Positions 40,586 through 49,446 of a stretch of DNA of 64,000 bases are shown here, piece after piece. The notes below the pieces were generated by a model. It was not told where the DNA came from. It saw only the letters and a list, made by a program, of their open reading frames with translations, and did not search any database. Position 1 is the stretch's first letter. Each line of letters begins with the position of its first letter. The stretch covers positions 1 to 64,000 of the forward strand of contig NZ_RAHJ01000020.1 of assembly GCF_003605755.1 (NCBI RefSeq). The letters run 5' to 3'. Source of the stretch: Tsuneonella suprasediminis (lineage in GTDB: Bacteria; Pseudomonadota; Alphaproteobacteria; Sphingomonadales; Sphingomonadaceae). The position numbers and the translations under genes were made by a program.

Positions 40586-42562
40586 ATGTCAGATGACCTG
40601 TTCGATAACACACCGGCCTCCAGCGGTGACTACGACGCTTCCTCTATCGAAGTGCTCGAAGGGCTGGAGCCCGTCCGCCGCCGCCCCGGTATGTATATCG
40701 GGGGCACGGACGACCGCGCGCTGCACCACCTCGCAGCCGAAGTGCTCGACAATTCGATGGACGAAGCGGTGGCGGGCCACGCCACCCGGATCGAAGTCAG
40801 TCTGGAACAGGGCAACCGCCTGACCATCACCGACAACGGGCGCGGGATGCCGGTGGGCGAACATCCCAAGTTTCCCGGCAAATCGACGCTGGAAGTGATC
40901 CTTGGCACGCTCCATTCGGGCGGCAAGTTTTCGGGCAAGGCCTATGCCACCAGCGGCGGCCTGCACGGCGTCGGCGTGTCGGTGGTCAACGCGCTCAGTT
41001 CATATACCCGCGTCGAAGTCGCGCGCGACCGCCAGCTTTATGCGCAGGAGTTTTCGCGCGGCATCACCCAGGGCCCTTTGCAGGAACTTGGCCCTACCCC
41101 CAACCGCCGTGGTACGACCGTGACATTCGTGCCCGATACCGAGATTTTCGGGGATCGGCAGTTCAGCGCCAGGCGGCTTTTCAAACTCGCCCGGTCGAAG
41201 GCATATCTGTTCGCAGGTGTCGAAATTCGCTGGAAATGCGCCGCCAGTCTGACCAGCGACGATGTCCCGGCGGAGGCGGTGTTCAAGTTTCCCGGCGGTC
41301 TGGCCGATCATCTGGCGGAACAGATCGGCGCGCGCGAATGCGTCACCAGCCAGCCCTTCACCGGATCGCAGGAATTTCCCGACGAACAGGGCCGCGTCGA
41401 ATGGGCCATCGCATGGCCGCTATGGTCCGATGGCGCGACGAGCTGGTATTGCAACACCGTGCCCACCCCCGACGGCGGGACGCATGAACAGGGCCTGCGC
41501 GCCGCGCTGACCAAGGGGTTGCGCGCCTTCGGTGAACTGACCGGCGCGAAGAAGGCCAAGGAAATCACAGCCGACGATGTGATGACCGGCGGCGAAATCA
41601 TGCTGAGCGTGTTCATCCGCGACCCGCAATTCCAGAGCCAGACGAAAGATCGCCTGACCTCGCCCGAAGCGGCCCGTCTGGTCGAAAACGCGGTGCGCGA
41701 TCACTTCGACCATTTCCTCACCGACAATATGGATCGCGGCAAGGCACTGCTCGGCAGTGTGATGGAGCGGATGGACGAACGCCTGCGCCGCAAGCAGGAG
41801 CGTGAGGTCAAGCGCAAGACCGCCACCAATGCCAAGAAGCTGCGCCTGCCCGGCAAACTGACCGATTGTTCGGGCGAAGGTGACGGCGAAACCGAACTGT
41901 TCATCGTCGAAGGCGATTCGGCAGGCGGCAGCGCCAAACAGGCCCGCAACCGCAAGACGCAGGCCATCCTGCCGATCCGCGGCAAGATCCTGAATGTCGC
42001 CAGCGCCAGCGCCGACAAGATCCGCGCCAACAGCGAAATCGCCGATCTCGCGCTGGCGATGGGTTGCGGCACCCGCAAGGACTGCGACCCGGAAAACATG
42101 CGGTACGACCGGATCATCATCATGACCGACGCCGATGTCGACGGCGCGCATATCGCTACGCTGCTGATGACGTTCTTCTTTCAGGAAATGGCCGAAGTCG
42201 TGCGCGGTGGATATCTCTATCTCGCGCAGCCGCCGCTCTATAAACTCACCGCCGGGAAAGAGAGCGTCTATGCCCGCGACGATGCACACCGCGCCGAGCT
42301 GGAAGCGACTTTGTTCAAAGGCAAGAAAGTCGAAGTGAGCCGGTTCAAGGGTCTGGGTGAAATGAACCCGCAGCAATTGCGCGAAACCACGATGAACCCC
42401 GAAACCCGCAGCCTGATCCGCATCACCCTGCCCGCTGAACATGAACAGCGGCACGCGGTGAAGGAACTGGTCGATCAGTTGATGGGGCGCAACCCGGAAC
42501 ACCGGTTCAACTTCATCCAGAACAACGCCGGCGAATTCGACCGCGAGATGATCGACGCCTGA
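40586..42562 (+). CDS. parE: DNA topoisomerase IV subunit B
   Basis: A 658-residue GHKL ATPase subunit of topoisomerase IV, which decatenates daughter chromosomes. Features: RRPGMYIGGTDDRALHHLAAEVLDNSMDEAVAGHA with the catalytic Glu/Asn region, TDNGRGMPVGEHP, GGLHGVGVSVVNALS, the TOPRIM acidic motif EGDSAGGSAKQARNRKTQAILPIRGKILN (by residues about 445-473), and IIIMTDADVDGAHI. It has the ParE length, not the longer GyrB. No parC in the window. Confidence 0.96.
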   Translation: MSDDLFDNTPASSGDYDASSIEVLEGLEPVRRRPGMYIGGTDDRALHHLAAEVLDNSMDEAVAGHATRIEVSLEQGNRLTITDNGRGMPVGEHPKFPGKSTLEVILGTLHSGGKFSGKAYATSGGLHGVGVSVVNALSSYTRVEVARDRQLYAQEFSRGITQGPLQELGPTPNRRGTTVTFVPDTEIFGDRQFSARRLFKLARSKAYLFAGVEIRWKCAASLTSDDVPAEAVFKFPGGLADHLAEQIGARECVTSQPFTGSQEFPDEQGRVEWAIAWPLWSDGATSWYCNTVPTPDGGTHEQGLRAALTKGLRAFGELTGAKKAKEITADDVMTGGEIMLSVFIRDPQFQSQTKDRLTSPEAARLVENAVRDHFDHFLTDNMDRGKALLGSVMERMDERLRRKQEREVKRKTATNAKKLRLPGKLTDCSGEGDGETELFIVEGDSAGGSAKQARNRKTQAILPIRGKILNVASASADKIRANSEIADLALAMGCGTRKDCDPENMRYDRIIIMTDADVDGAHIATLLMTFFFQEMAEVVRGGYLYLAQPPLYKLTAGKESVYARDDAHRAELEATLFKGKKVEVSRFKGLGEMNPQQLRETTMNPETRSLIRITLPAEHEQRHAVKELVDQLMGRNPEHRFNFIQNNAGEFDREMIDA

Positions 42563-42598
42563 CACCGCTCAGGCGGTGGTTGCTCAGGCGACTGCTGC

Positions 42599-43789
42599 TT
42601 AGGTGGGGGATGCCTCGCGCCGTTCCGCAATGATTGCGCGTGCGACTACCGCGAACAGCGCGGCCATTGCGAATGGCATAACCGGCACGCCTGTTGCCAG
42701 CGCCAGCGGTCGGGCAAAAATCGGCGTGGCAAAGGCCAGCAGGATCGCGATGCGCTGCCAGTCGCGGTCTGGCTGCGCCGCCAGCCACAGCAGCGGAAAC
42801 GCCAGTATCACCAGATCGTAATCGAGCACGAACGGTGTCGCCAAAGGTGCGCCAGCCAGCATCAGCGCGCCGATACCCAGATCGTATGTCCTGCGAAATG
42901 CGACCGCGATCAGCGTGGCGACCACCGCCAGACTCACCGCCGCCTGCACGGCATAGGCCGCCGCAGTCGTGCCGCCCAGCATCTTCACTCCGGCAAATGC
43001 GCTCATCATCTTGCCATAGCCGACCGCACCCGTCGCCATCGCGGCACCCGCCTGATCGCTGATCGCCAACCAGTCCGCCCAGATCGCAGTGCCAAACGCC
43101 AGTGTCGAAATCGCCGCCAGCGCCAGCGCGGTGACCCCCGCCGACACGATAGCCCGCCATTGCCCCGTCAGCAGCAAAACGATGGGGATCAGCAAGCCGA
43201 ACTGCGGCTTGATCGTCGCCAGACCGAAACAGATACCCGCCGCGACCGGCCGGTCCCTCACCAGCAAAGCCCCGCCGCCCAGCAAGGCCGCGAGCAGAAA
43301 CGACGTCTGCCCGTGGGTGATCGTGATCGCGACCGGCGGGAATGCCAGCGCCAGCAACCACAGCGGCGCCCCCGCCCCCACTTGCCCGATCCACCCGCGC
43401 ACCGCCGCCAGATACAGCCCGCCGCCCAGCGCGATCCACACCGCCAGCGCCGGAAAATACCCCAGCACCCCCAGCGGCGCGACAAACGGCAAAAACGTGG
43501 GTGGATAGAAAAATGCCGTGAAGCCATCGGCAGCTTTGAAATACTGCTGCTGCGTCGCGATGTGCGCCGCCATGTCATACACATTCTGCCCAGCCAGCAG
43601 CATCCGCCCCGATGTCCAGAAGCTGATGAAGTCGGTTCCGATCAGAAACCCGTTGCGATCCACTCCGGCCCGTGCCGTGGCCAGCAACCAGATAATCAGC
43701 GCAATATTCGCCGCGGCTGCGATAAACAGGTAGCCACGCACGCGTTCTTTGTTCAACCAGGGGGCGGTGCGGATTACGTTTACGCTCAT
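42599..43789 (-). CDS. GT87 family (DUF2029) membrane glycosyltransferase
   Basis: A 396-residue polytopic protein with about ten helices and the GT87/DUF2029 signature. The acidic pair in IGTDFISFWTSGRMLLAGQNVYD is in the first periplasmic loop, FFYPPTFLPFVAPLGVLGYFPALAVWI follows, and later KPQFGLLIPIVLLLTGQWRAI. Members transfer mannose or related sugars from polyprenyl-phosphate donors outside the membrane. No clear partner gene is adjacent, so the acceptor is unknown. Confidence 0.85.
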   Translation of the reverse strand: MSVNVIRTAPWLNKERVRGYLFIAAAANIALIIWLLATARAGVDRNGFLIGTDFISFWTSGRMLLAGQNVYDMAAHIATQQQYFKAADGFTAFFYPPTFLPFVAPLGVLGYFPALAVWIALGGGLYLAAVRGWIGQVGAGAPLWLLALAFPPVAITITHGQTSFLLAALLGGGALLVRDRPVAAGICFGLATIKPQFGLLIPIVLLLTGQWRAIVSAGVTALALAAISTLAFGTAIWADWLAISDQAGAAMATGAVGYGKMMSAFAGVKMLGGTTAAAYAVQAAVSLAVVATLIAVAFRRTYDLGIGALMLAGAPLATPFVLDYDLVILAFPLLWLAAQPDRDWQRIAILLAFATPIFARPLALATGVPVMPFAMAALFAVVARAIIAERREASPT

Positions 43790-43942
43790 ATCCGTATACC
43801 CGCCGCCTTAAGTGGAAAACTGCCCTTTAAAAACAATGATATACCCCCCGAATATCGTGGTGAACATCCTGTCATGTTCAAGAGACGAAACAAGCCGGCC
43901 ACGCGCATTGCATCCATCTGTCGGGACGTTATCCTGTTGGGC

Positions 43943-45238
43943 ATGATCGGAAAATCTCTATTCGCTACCGCCGCTCTGGCATTTCTGGCTGCCAACCCGG
44001 CAATGGCCCGGACAGCACCTTCGCAAACCGAGCCGAAATCCGATAGCCTGACTCAGCAAGGGGCGCAGGCCGTCGCGGAATTTCTCCACGGAAAACGCAC
44101 CGCGGAAGAGGTATTTTCTCCGGGTTTTCTGGCGGTTGTGCCTAAATCTCAGCTTCAGGCCCTGGCTGCGAAACTGGCAGAACAGTTCGGGCCATTCGAT
44201 GCGGTGGCCTCGGTTGAGGAGAAAAATCCCAATCAGGGAATCGTCACTCTGCGCTACGCCAAAGCGACGATTGCCGGCCCGATAACCATTGATAACGGCG
44301 GCAAAGTAACGGGTCTGTTGCTCAACGATGTGAAGCCGCTGGGCGACAGCGTGGCCAAAGTTCAGGCCGACCTGGAGGCGCTTCCGGGAAAGGTCAGCGT
44401 CCTGTCCGCTTCGCTGGACGGCAAGCAATCGTCGGTTCTGGAAATCGCGCCAGATCAACAGCTTGCCATCGGTTCTACATTCAAACTCTACGTGCTTTCC
44501 GCCCTCGCCCATTCCATCGAACGCGGCGAACACCGCTGGGACGAAGTCGTAAACCTCACCGAAAAATCGCTGCCCAGCGGGCAAATGCAGGAATGGCCCG
44601 CAGGCGCGCCCGTCACGCTCCATACGCTGGCCAGCATGATGATCTCGATCAGCGATAATACCGCGACAGATCAACTGATTAGAGTGCTGGGCCGCAAGGC
44701 AATCGGCGATGAATTGCGTAAGAGCGGACACTCCACGCCGGACAAGACTCTGCCGTTTTTGACCACGCACGAACTGTTCGCCTTGAAAGGCAACCCGGCG
44801 CTTGGGGCGCAATACGCCGCCGCTGACGAAACAGGGCAGGAAGCCATTCTGAAAAGGCTGGATGTGCAAATCAAAACTGATCCGGCATCGATACCGCTAC
44901 CCCAATATACAGAACCGCACGCTATCGACACGCTCGAATGGTTTGCCAGCGCCAATGATATTGCGGGCATTTTTCGCCGGATCGTTGCGCTGAAAGACCC
45001 CACCGCGCGCCAGATTTTGGCAATCTCCCCCTCGATGTCAGCCTCCGACCGCGCGCGATTTGCATATGTCGGATATAAAGGTGGGTCAGAACCGGGCGTA
45101 CTCAACCTGAGCTGGCTCATGCAGACCAAGAGCGGCGAATGGCGCGTACTGACAATAAGTTGGAACGATCAATCCAGCCCTGTGGACCAAGGCAAGCTGG
45201 AAATGCTGGCTACCCGCCTCCTCAAACTGAGCGAATAA
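43943..45238 (+). CDS. Secreted serine hydrolase, class A beta-lactamase-like
   Basis: A 431-residue protein: signal peptide MIGKSLFATAALAFLAANPAMA, a small N-terminal domain (about 35-130, DUF3887-like: FLHGKRTAEEVFSPGFL...GIVTLRYAKATIAGPI), then a class A beta-lactamase fold. Active-site elements are STFK (Ser178, Lys181), SDN (237-239) and KGG (379-381, where KTG is usual). The omega-loop Glu is not clearly identifiable (TTHELFALKG is a candidate). It may be a beta-lactamase, a penicillin-interacting or an esterase-type hydrolase. The ATG at 43943 gives the signal peptide; ATG 43874 would add 23 residues. Upstream frame is antisense to GT87. Confidence 0.82.
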   Translation: MIGKSLFATAALAFLAANPAMARTAPSQTEPKSDSLTQQGAQAVAEFLHGKRTAEEVFSPGFLAVVPKSQLQALAAKLAEQFGPFDAVASVEEKNPNQGIVTLRYAKATIAGPITIDNGGKVTGLLLNDVKPLGDSVAKVQADLEALPGKVSVLSASLDGKQSSVLEIAPDQQLAIGSTFKLYVLSALAHSIERGEHRWDEVVNLTEKSLPSGQMQEWPAGAPVTLHTLASMMISISDNTATDQLIRVLGRKAIGDELRKSGHSTPDKTLPFLTTHELFALKGNPALGAQYAAADETGQEAILKRLDVQIKTDPASIPLPQYTEPHAIDTLEWFASANDIAGIFRRIVALKDPTARQILAISPSMSASDRARFAYVGYKGGSEPGVLNLSWLMQTKSGEWRVLTISWNDQSSPVDQGKLEMLATRLLKLSE

Positions 45239-45272
45239 GCAAAGCCCCCCTTGCCCTACGAATGCTGGCCGC

Positions 45273-45288
45273 TTAACGTATACGTAAA
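45273..45288. promoter_or_regulatory. Palindrome TTAACGTATACGTAAA before moxR, MerR/LiuR-like operator
   Basis: The 16-mer fits TTNACGTNNACGTNAA completely, with a perfect ACGTATACGT core. That form resembles the operator described for LiuR-type MerR regulators of acyl-CoA and branched-chain amino acid catabolism in proteobacteria. It lies 19-34 bp upstream of the moxR start, so it would sit at or just after a promoter. The match is by pattern only. Confidence 0.45.
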
Positions 45289-45306
45289 GTTGCGAAGGGA
45301 GACCCA

Positions 45307-46161
45307 ATGGTCCAGCGTTTTGAAGGCACTAACGATTATATCGCCACCGACGATCTGAAAGTGGCGGTGAACGCCGCTGTCACGCTCCGTCGTCCATTGC
45401 TGGTGAAGGGGGAACCCGGCACCGGCAAGACCGTGCTGGCGCAGGAAATCGCCAGGGCGATCGATGCCCCTCTGATCGAATGGAACGTAAAATCGACCAC
45501 CAAGGCGCATCAGGGGCTGTATGAATACGATGCCGTAGCCCGGTTGCGCGATGGGCAATTGGGCGAAGAGCGCGTCCACGACATCCGCAACTACATCAAG
45601 CGCGGCAAATTGTGGGAAGCTTTCACCAGCGAGAAACTGCCTGTCCTGCTGATCGACGAGATCGACAAGGCCGATATCGAATTCCCCAACGATCTGCTGC
45701 ACGAACTCGATCGGATGAAATTCGACGTGTACGAAACGCAGGAAACAATCGAAGCGAAAGAGCGCCCGATTGTCGTCATCACCTCGAACAACGAGAAGGA
45801 ATTGCCCGACGCATTCCTGCGTCGCTGTTTCTTCCATTATATCAAGTTCCCCGATCACGACACGATGAGGGAAATCATCGAAGTCCACTTCCCCGGCATC
45901 CAGAAAGCTCTGGTCACCAAAGCAATGGAAGTGTTCTATGAACTCCGCGAAGTGCCGGGCCTGAAGAAGAAGCCGAGCACCAGCGAATTGCTCGACTGGC
46001 TCAAGCTGTTGCTCAATGAAGATATGCCGCTGGATGTCTTGCAGAATAAAGACCCGACCAAGGCTATCCCGCCGATGCACGGCGCGTTGTTGAAAAACGA
46101 ACAGGACGTGATGCTGTTCGAACGTCTGGCCTTTATGGCCCGGCGCAATCCGGGTGGCTGA
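45307..46161 (+). CDS. MoxR family AAA+ ATPase
   Basis: A 284-residue AAA+ chaperone-like ATPase. Walker A is KGEPGTGKT (35-42), Walker B is LLIDEIDKAD, sensor 1 is VITSNNEKELPDAFLRRCFF with the arginine-finger pair, and the C-terminal lid runs from TSELLDWLKLLL. Such proteins act with VWA/CoxE-type partners in metal insertion or complex maturation. Here the VWA gene is two genes downstream. AAGGGAG precedes the ATG. The stop overlaps the DUF817 gene start by 8 nt. Confidence 0.93.
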   Translation: MVQRFEGTNDYIATDDLKVAVNAAVTLRRPLLVKGEPGTGKTVLAQEIARAIDAPLIEWNVKSTTKAHQGLYEYDAVARLRDGQLGEERVHDIRNYIKRGKLWEAFTSEKLPVLLIDEIDKADIEFPNDLLHELDRMKFDVYETQETIEAKERPIVVITSNNEKELPDAFLRRCFFHYIKFPDHDTMREIIEVHFPGIQKALVTKAMEVFYELREVPGLKKKPSTSELLDWLKLLLNEDMPLDVLQNKDPTKAIPPMHGALLKNEQDVMLFERLAFMARRNPGG

Positions 46162-47041
46162 CAGGCTGAAACCGCGCGAAACAACCCGCTTTGCCGCCAT
46201 CCGTGCGCGGCTCGAAACGTTCGAGCCGCGTGCTGGCATCTATGCATGGTTATACGAATTCGCGCTGTTCGGCTTCAAACAAGGCTGGGCATGTCTGTTC
46301 GGCGGACTGATGCTGGCGCTGCTGGTGGGTACGCACCTGTTCTATCCCGCCGATGCCGCGCTGGCCCGGTATGATTTCCTGACACTGGCCGCGTTGGGAA
46401 TACAGATCGCCATGCTGGCTCTGCGTCTGGAAACATGGGGCGAGGCCAAAGTGATCCTCGCCTTTCACGTCGTCGGCACTGTGATGGAGCTGTTCAAAAC
46501 CGCCTACGGATCATGGATATATCCTGAGGCGAGTATCCTGCGGATCGGGGCAGTGCCGTTGTTTTCCGGCTTCATGTATGCCGCCGTCGGCAGCTACATC
46601 GCGCGGGTTTGGCGAATTTTCGATTTCCGCTTCACCGCCTATCCTCCACGGTGGGCGACATGGGTTCTGGCAGTGGCTATCTACGTCAACTTTTTCACGC
46701 ATCATTGGCTGCCCGATGTTCGGATGGCTTTGTTTGCGGCGATGATCGCGCTGTTTGCCCGCACCCGGATTTACTTCACTGTCTGGCGCGAACCACGCTG
46801 GATGCCGCTGTTGGTTGGGTGGCTGCTGGTCGCGCTGTTCATCTGGTTTGCGGAAAACCTCGGCACCGTTGCACGGGCGTGGACTTATCCCGATCAGGCG
46901 CATGGCTGGGCGATGGTGTCTCCGGCCAAGCTCGGCGCGTGGTATCTGCTGATGTACATCAGCTTCGTTCTCGTCAGCTGGGTCGCGACCATACGCGCGC
47001 CCTTTGTCAGCGCTGCCCCCCCTACACAACAAGCGGTATGA
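46154..47041 (+). CDS. DUF817 family membrane protein
   Basis: A 295-residue polytopic inner-membrane protein with about eight helices and the DUF817 pattern: ALFGFKQGWACLFGGLMLALLV, AMLALRLETWGEAKVILAFHVVGTVMELFKTAYGSW, FSGFMYAAVGSYIARVWRIF, and FWFAENLGTVARAWTYP-like (here IWFAENLGTVARAWTYP). Function is unknown. It starts with GTG inside the end of moxR and precedes the VWA gene by 7 bp, so it is embedded in a MoxR-VWA operon rather than simply adjacent to it. Confidence 0.88.
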   Translation: MADRLKPRETTRFAAIRARLETFEPRAGIYAWLYEFALFGFKQGWACLFGGLMLALLVGTHLFYPADAALARYDFLTLAALGIQIAMLALRLETWGEAKVILAFHVVGTVMELFKTAYGSWIYPEASILRIGAVPLFSGFMYAAVGSYIARVWRIFDFRFTAYPPRWATWVLAVAIYVNFFTHHWLPDVRMALFAAMIALFARTRIYFTVWREPRWMPLLVGWLLVALFIWFAENLGTVARAWTYPDQAHGWAMVSPAKLGAWYLLMYISFVLVSWVATIRAPFVSAAPPTQQAV

Positions 47042-47048
47042 AATCCCC

Positions 47049-48230
47049 ATGTTCCTGAACTTCATCGACGAACTGCGTGCCGCCGGGATCAAGGCGAGTT
47101 TTAAAGAGCATCTCACTCTGCTCGAAGCGCTGGACAAGAACGTGATCGAGCATACGCCAGAGGCATTCTATTACCTTGCCCGCGCCACCTTCGTGAAAGA
47201 CGAAGGGCTGATCGATCGCTTCGATCAGGTGTTCCAGAAGGTCTTCAAAGGGATCATGACCGATTATGGCCAGAACCCGGTCGATGTTCCCCAAGACTGG
47301 CTGAAAGCGGTTGCCGAGAAATTCCTCACGCCAGAAGAAATGGCCGAGATCGAGAAAATGGGTTCGTGGGAAGAACTCATGGATACGCTTAAGAAACGTC
47401 TGGAAGAACAGGAAAAACGCCATCAGGGCGGCAACAAGTGGATCGGCACTGGGGGCACCTCGCCATACGGTAATTCCGGCTACAACCCCGAAGGGGTGCG
47501 GATCGGCGGCGAGAGCAAGCATAAGCGCGCCGTGAAAGTGTGGGAGAAGCGCGAATTTCGCAATCTCGACAACACCCGAGAACTGGGCACACGCAATATC
47601 AAGGTTGCACTGCGTCGCTTGCGCCGCTTTGCCCGCGAAGGTGCGGCCGACGAACTCGATCTGGATGCCACCATCGAAGGCACCGCCAAGCAAGGCTGGC
47701 TCGATATCCATATGCGGCCAGAGCGGCACAATGCCGTCAAACTGCTGCTGTTCCTCGACGTTGGCGGATCGATGGACCCGTTTATCAAAGTGACGGAAGA
47801 ACTGTTCAGCGCAGCGACCAGCGAATTCAAAAACCTCGAATTCTTCTACTTCCACAACTGCCTTTACGAAGGGGTATGGAAGGACAACCGCCGCCGCTGG
47901 GCCGAACGGACCAAAACGTGGGATATCCTCCACAAATATGGGCACGATTACAAAGTCGTATTTGTAGGTGACGCAGCGATGAGCCCCTACGAAATCACCC
48001 ACCCCGGCGGCAGTGTCGAGCACATGAACGAGGAAGCCGGCGCTGTTTGGATGCAGCGGGTGACCAATACTTATCCGGCGACCGTCTGGCTCAATCCCGT
48101 GCCTGAAAACCAGTGGGGATACTCACAATCGACCAAAGTCATGCGGCAGTTGATCGATGATCGGATGTATCCGCTCACGCTCGAAGGGCTGGATGATGCG
48201 ATGCGGGAATTGAGCCGCAAACACGGCTGA
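47049..48230 (+). CDS. CoxE-like VWA domain protein, MoxR partner
   Basis: A 393-residue cytoplasmic protein. The N-terminal helical part (1-115) reads FIDELRAAGIKASFKEHLTLLEALD, a Gly-rich stretch (GGNKWIGTGGTSPYGNSGYNP) follows, then a C-terminal VWA domain. The MIDAS-like motif is DVGGS (Asp237 to Ser241), the form usual in this COG3552 group rather than the classical DxSxS. With MoxR-type ATPases such proteins act in maturation or activation of metalloenzymes. Start at 47049 gives the family beginning MFLNFIDELR; no strong ribosome site, so translational coupling with the DUF817 gene is likely. Confidence 0.88.
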   Translation: MFLNFIDELRAAGIKASFKEHLTLLEALDKNVIEHTPEAFYYLARATFVKDEGLIDRFDQVFQKVFKGIMTDYGQNPVDVPQDWLKAVAEKFLTPEEMAEIEKMGSWEELMDTLKKRLEEQEKRHQGGNKWIGTGGTSPYGNSGYNPEGVRIGGESKHKRAVKVWEKREFRNLDNTRELGTRNIKVALRRLRRFAREGAADELDLDATIEGTAKQGWLDIHMRPERHNAVKLLLFLDVGGSMDPFIKVTEELFSAATSEFKNLEFFYFHNCLYEGVWKDNRRRWAERTKTWDILHKYGHDYKVVFVGDAAMSPYEITHPGGSVEHMNEEAGAVWMQRVTNTYPATVWLNPVPENQWGYSQSTKVMRQLIDDRMYPLTLEGLDDAMRELSRKHG

Positions 48231-48246
48231 TAACTCCGCAAATCGC

Positions 48247-49446
48247 TCAATAAAGCAATAGCGGCGCAACACTTTCACGCCATCCCGCTTCGTCGGCGGC
48301 GGCGCGAGCATCAAGGTCGAACGGTTCGGCGCTGGCATCGTCGACCCATTCGCGCAAAGCCGGGCCACCGTTGATGACGTCGATCGCCAATCGGTCGAAC
48401 TCGTACTCATAGGGGAAATCACGCCACAGCGCATATTCAGGGTAAAGCCGCCGGATCGCCTTGAACGCCAGCGCCTGCAATCGCCAGGGGCGGAATGTGC
48501 CATGATTGTAAAACCCATGTTCGGCATGGATCATCAACGCGCTGCACAATTCGTGCGCGTGCTTGTGGAATGTCGGCTCGAAGTAACAAGGACGGATCGC
48601 GCAGCCTGCCAGCCATTCCGGCGCCAAACGGCGCATTTCCGCCAGCACCGCAATCCCATCGATATCCGGCGCGCCGAACAATACCTCCAGCGGTCTGGTC
48701 GTGCCCCTCCCCTCGCTCAGATTGGTCCCTTCGAGCATGACCGTGCCAGCATAAGCTCTCGCCATATTGATATTGGCGGCATTCGGGCTGGGGTTGATCC
48801 ATACCCGTTCGGCAGGCCAGCCATATCCCGGCCCCGCTTCGGGCAGCCAGTGGTGCATCTCAATCACCCGATAGGCTACGTCCAGATTGAATTCGCGAAT
48901 GAACCATTCACCCATTTCACCCATTGTCAGGCCGTGACGCATCGGCATCGGCGCTGCACCGACAAAGCTCTCCTGACCGTGGACGAGCAAAGTCCCTTCC
49001 ACCGGGCGGCCAGCGGGATTGGGGCGATCCAGTACCCACACTTCCTTGCCGTGCTCCGCCGCAGCCTGAAGCAGATAGAGCAACGTGGTGACGAATGTGT
49101 AGATACGGCACCCCAGATCCTGCAGGTCGAACAGGAAGACATCGGCCGTGCTCATCATCTGCCCGGTGGGGCGACGCACTTCGCCGTAGAGGCTGAAAAC
49201 CGGAATCCCCAAAACGGGGTCGGTTTCGTCAGCCGTTTCGACCATGTTATCCTGCTTATCACCCTTCAGCCCATGCTGCGGGCCAAGCGCGCTGGTAATA
49301 TTGACACCGGCGCCAATCAGAGCATCGAGGCTATGAGTCAGGTCCGCCGTGACCGAGGCGGGATGCGCCACGAGCGACACGCGCCTGCCTTCAAGCGGTT
49401 TCCTAAGGTCGGGGTCGGCCAGCAGCCGGTCAATGCCGAATTTCAT
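48247..49446 (-). CDS. DUF1343 family protein (NamZ-like exo-N-acetylmuramidase)
   Basis: A 399-residue protein with the DUF1343 pattern. It opens GIDRLLADPDLRKPLEGRRVSLVAHPASV, then LGPQHGLKGDKQDNM, PVFSLYG, DVFLFDLQDLGCRIYTF, VLDRPNPAGRPVEG, HGLTMGEMGEWF and INPSPNAANINMARAYAGTVMLEGTNLSEGRGTTRP (by position). Characterised members (NamZ) remove terminal MurNAc from muropeptides during peptidoglycan recycling. There is no signal peptide, which suggests a cytoplasmic recycling role here. The ATG at 49444-49446 overlaps the DOMON-like gene stop by 4 nt. Confidence 0.85.
   Translation of the reverse strand: MKFGIDRLLADPDLRKPLEGRRVSLVAHPASVTADLTHSLDALIGAGVNITSALGPQHGLKGDKQDNMVETADETDPVLGIPVFSLYGEVRRPTGQMMSTADVFLFDLQDLGCRIYTFVTTLLYLLQAAAEHGKEVWVLDRPNPAGRPVEGTLLVHGQESFVGAAPMPMRHGLTMGEMGEWFIREFNLDVAYRVIEMHHWLPEAGPGYGWPAERVWINPSPNAANINMARAYAGTVMLEGTNLSEGRGTTRPLEVLFGAPDIDGIAVLAEMRRLAPEWLAGCAIRPCYFEPTFHKHAHELCSALMIHAEHGFYNHGTFRPWRLQALAFKAIRRLYPEYALWRDFPYEYEFDRLAIDVINGGPALREWVDDASAEPFDLDARAAADEAGWRESVAPLLLY

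Noticed and set aside
43862-43879. GAACAT-N6-ATGTTC inverted repeat before the beta-lactamase-like gene
   Set aside because: Short arms and no strong position relative to a promoter; could arise by chance. Kept as a note only.
43160-43942. Long N-terminal extension of the beta-lactamase-like protein
   Set aside because: The extra residues are antisense to the GT87 gene; the signal peptide begins at 43943.
46511-47137. 208-residue minus-strand frame across the DUF817/VWA junction
   Set aside because: Antisense to DUF817 with no domain.
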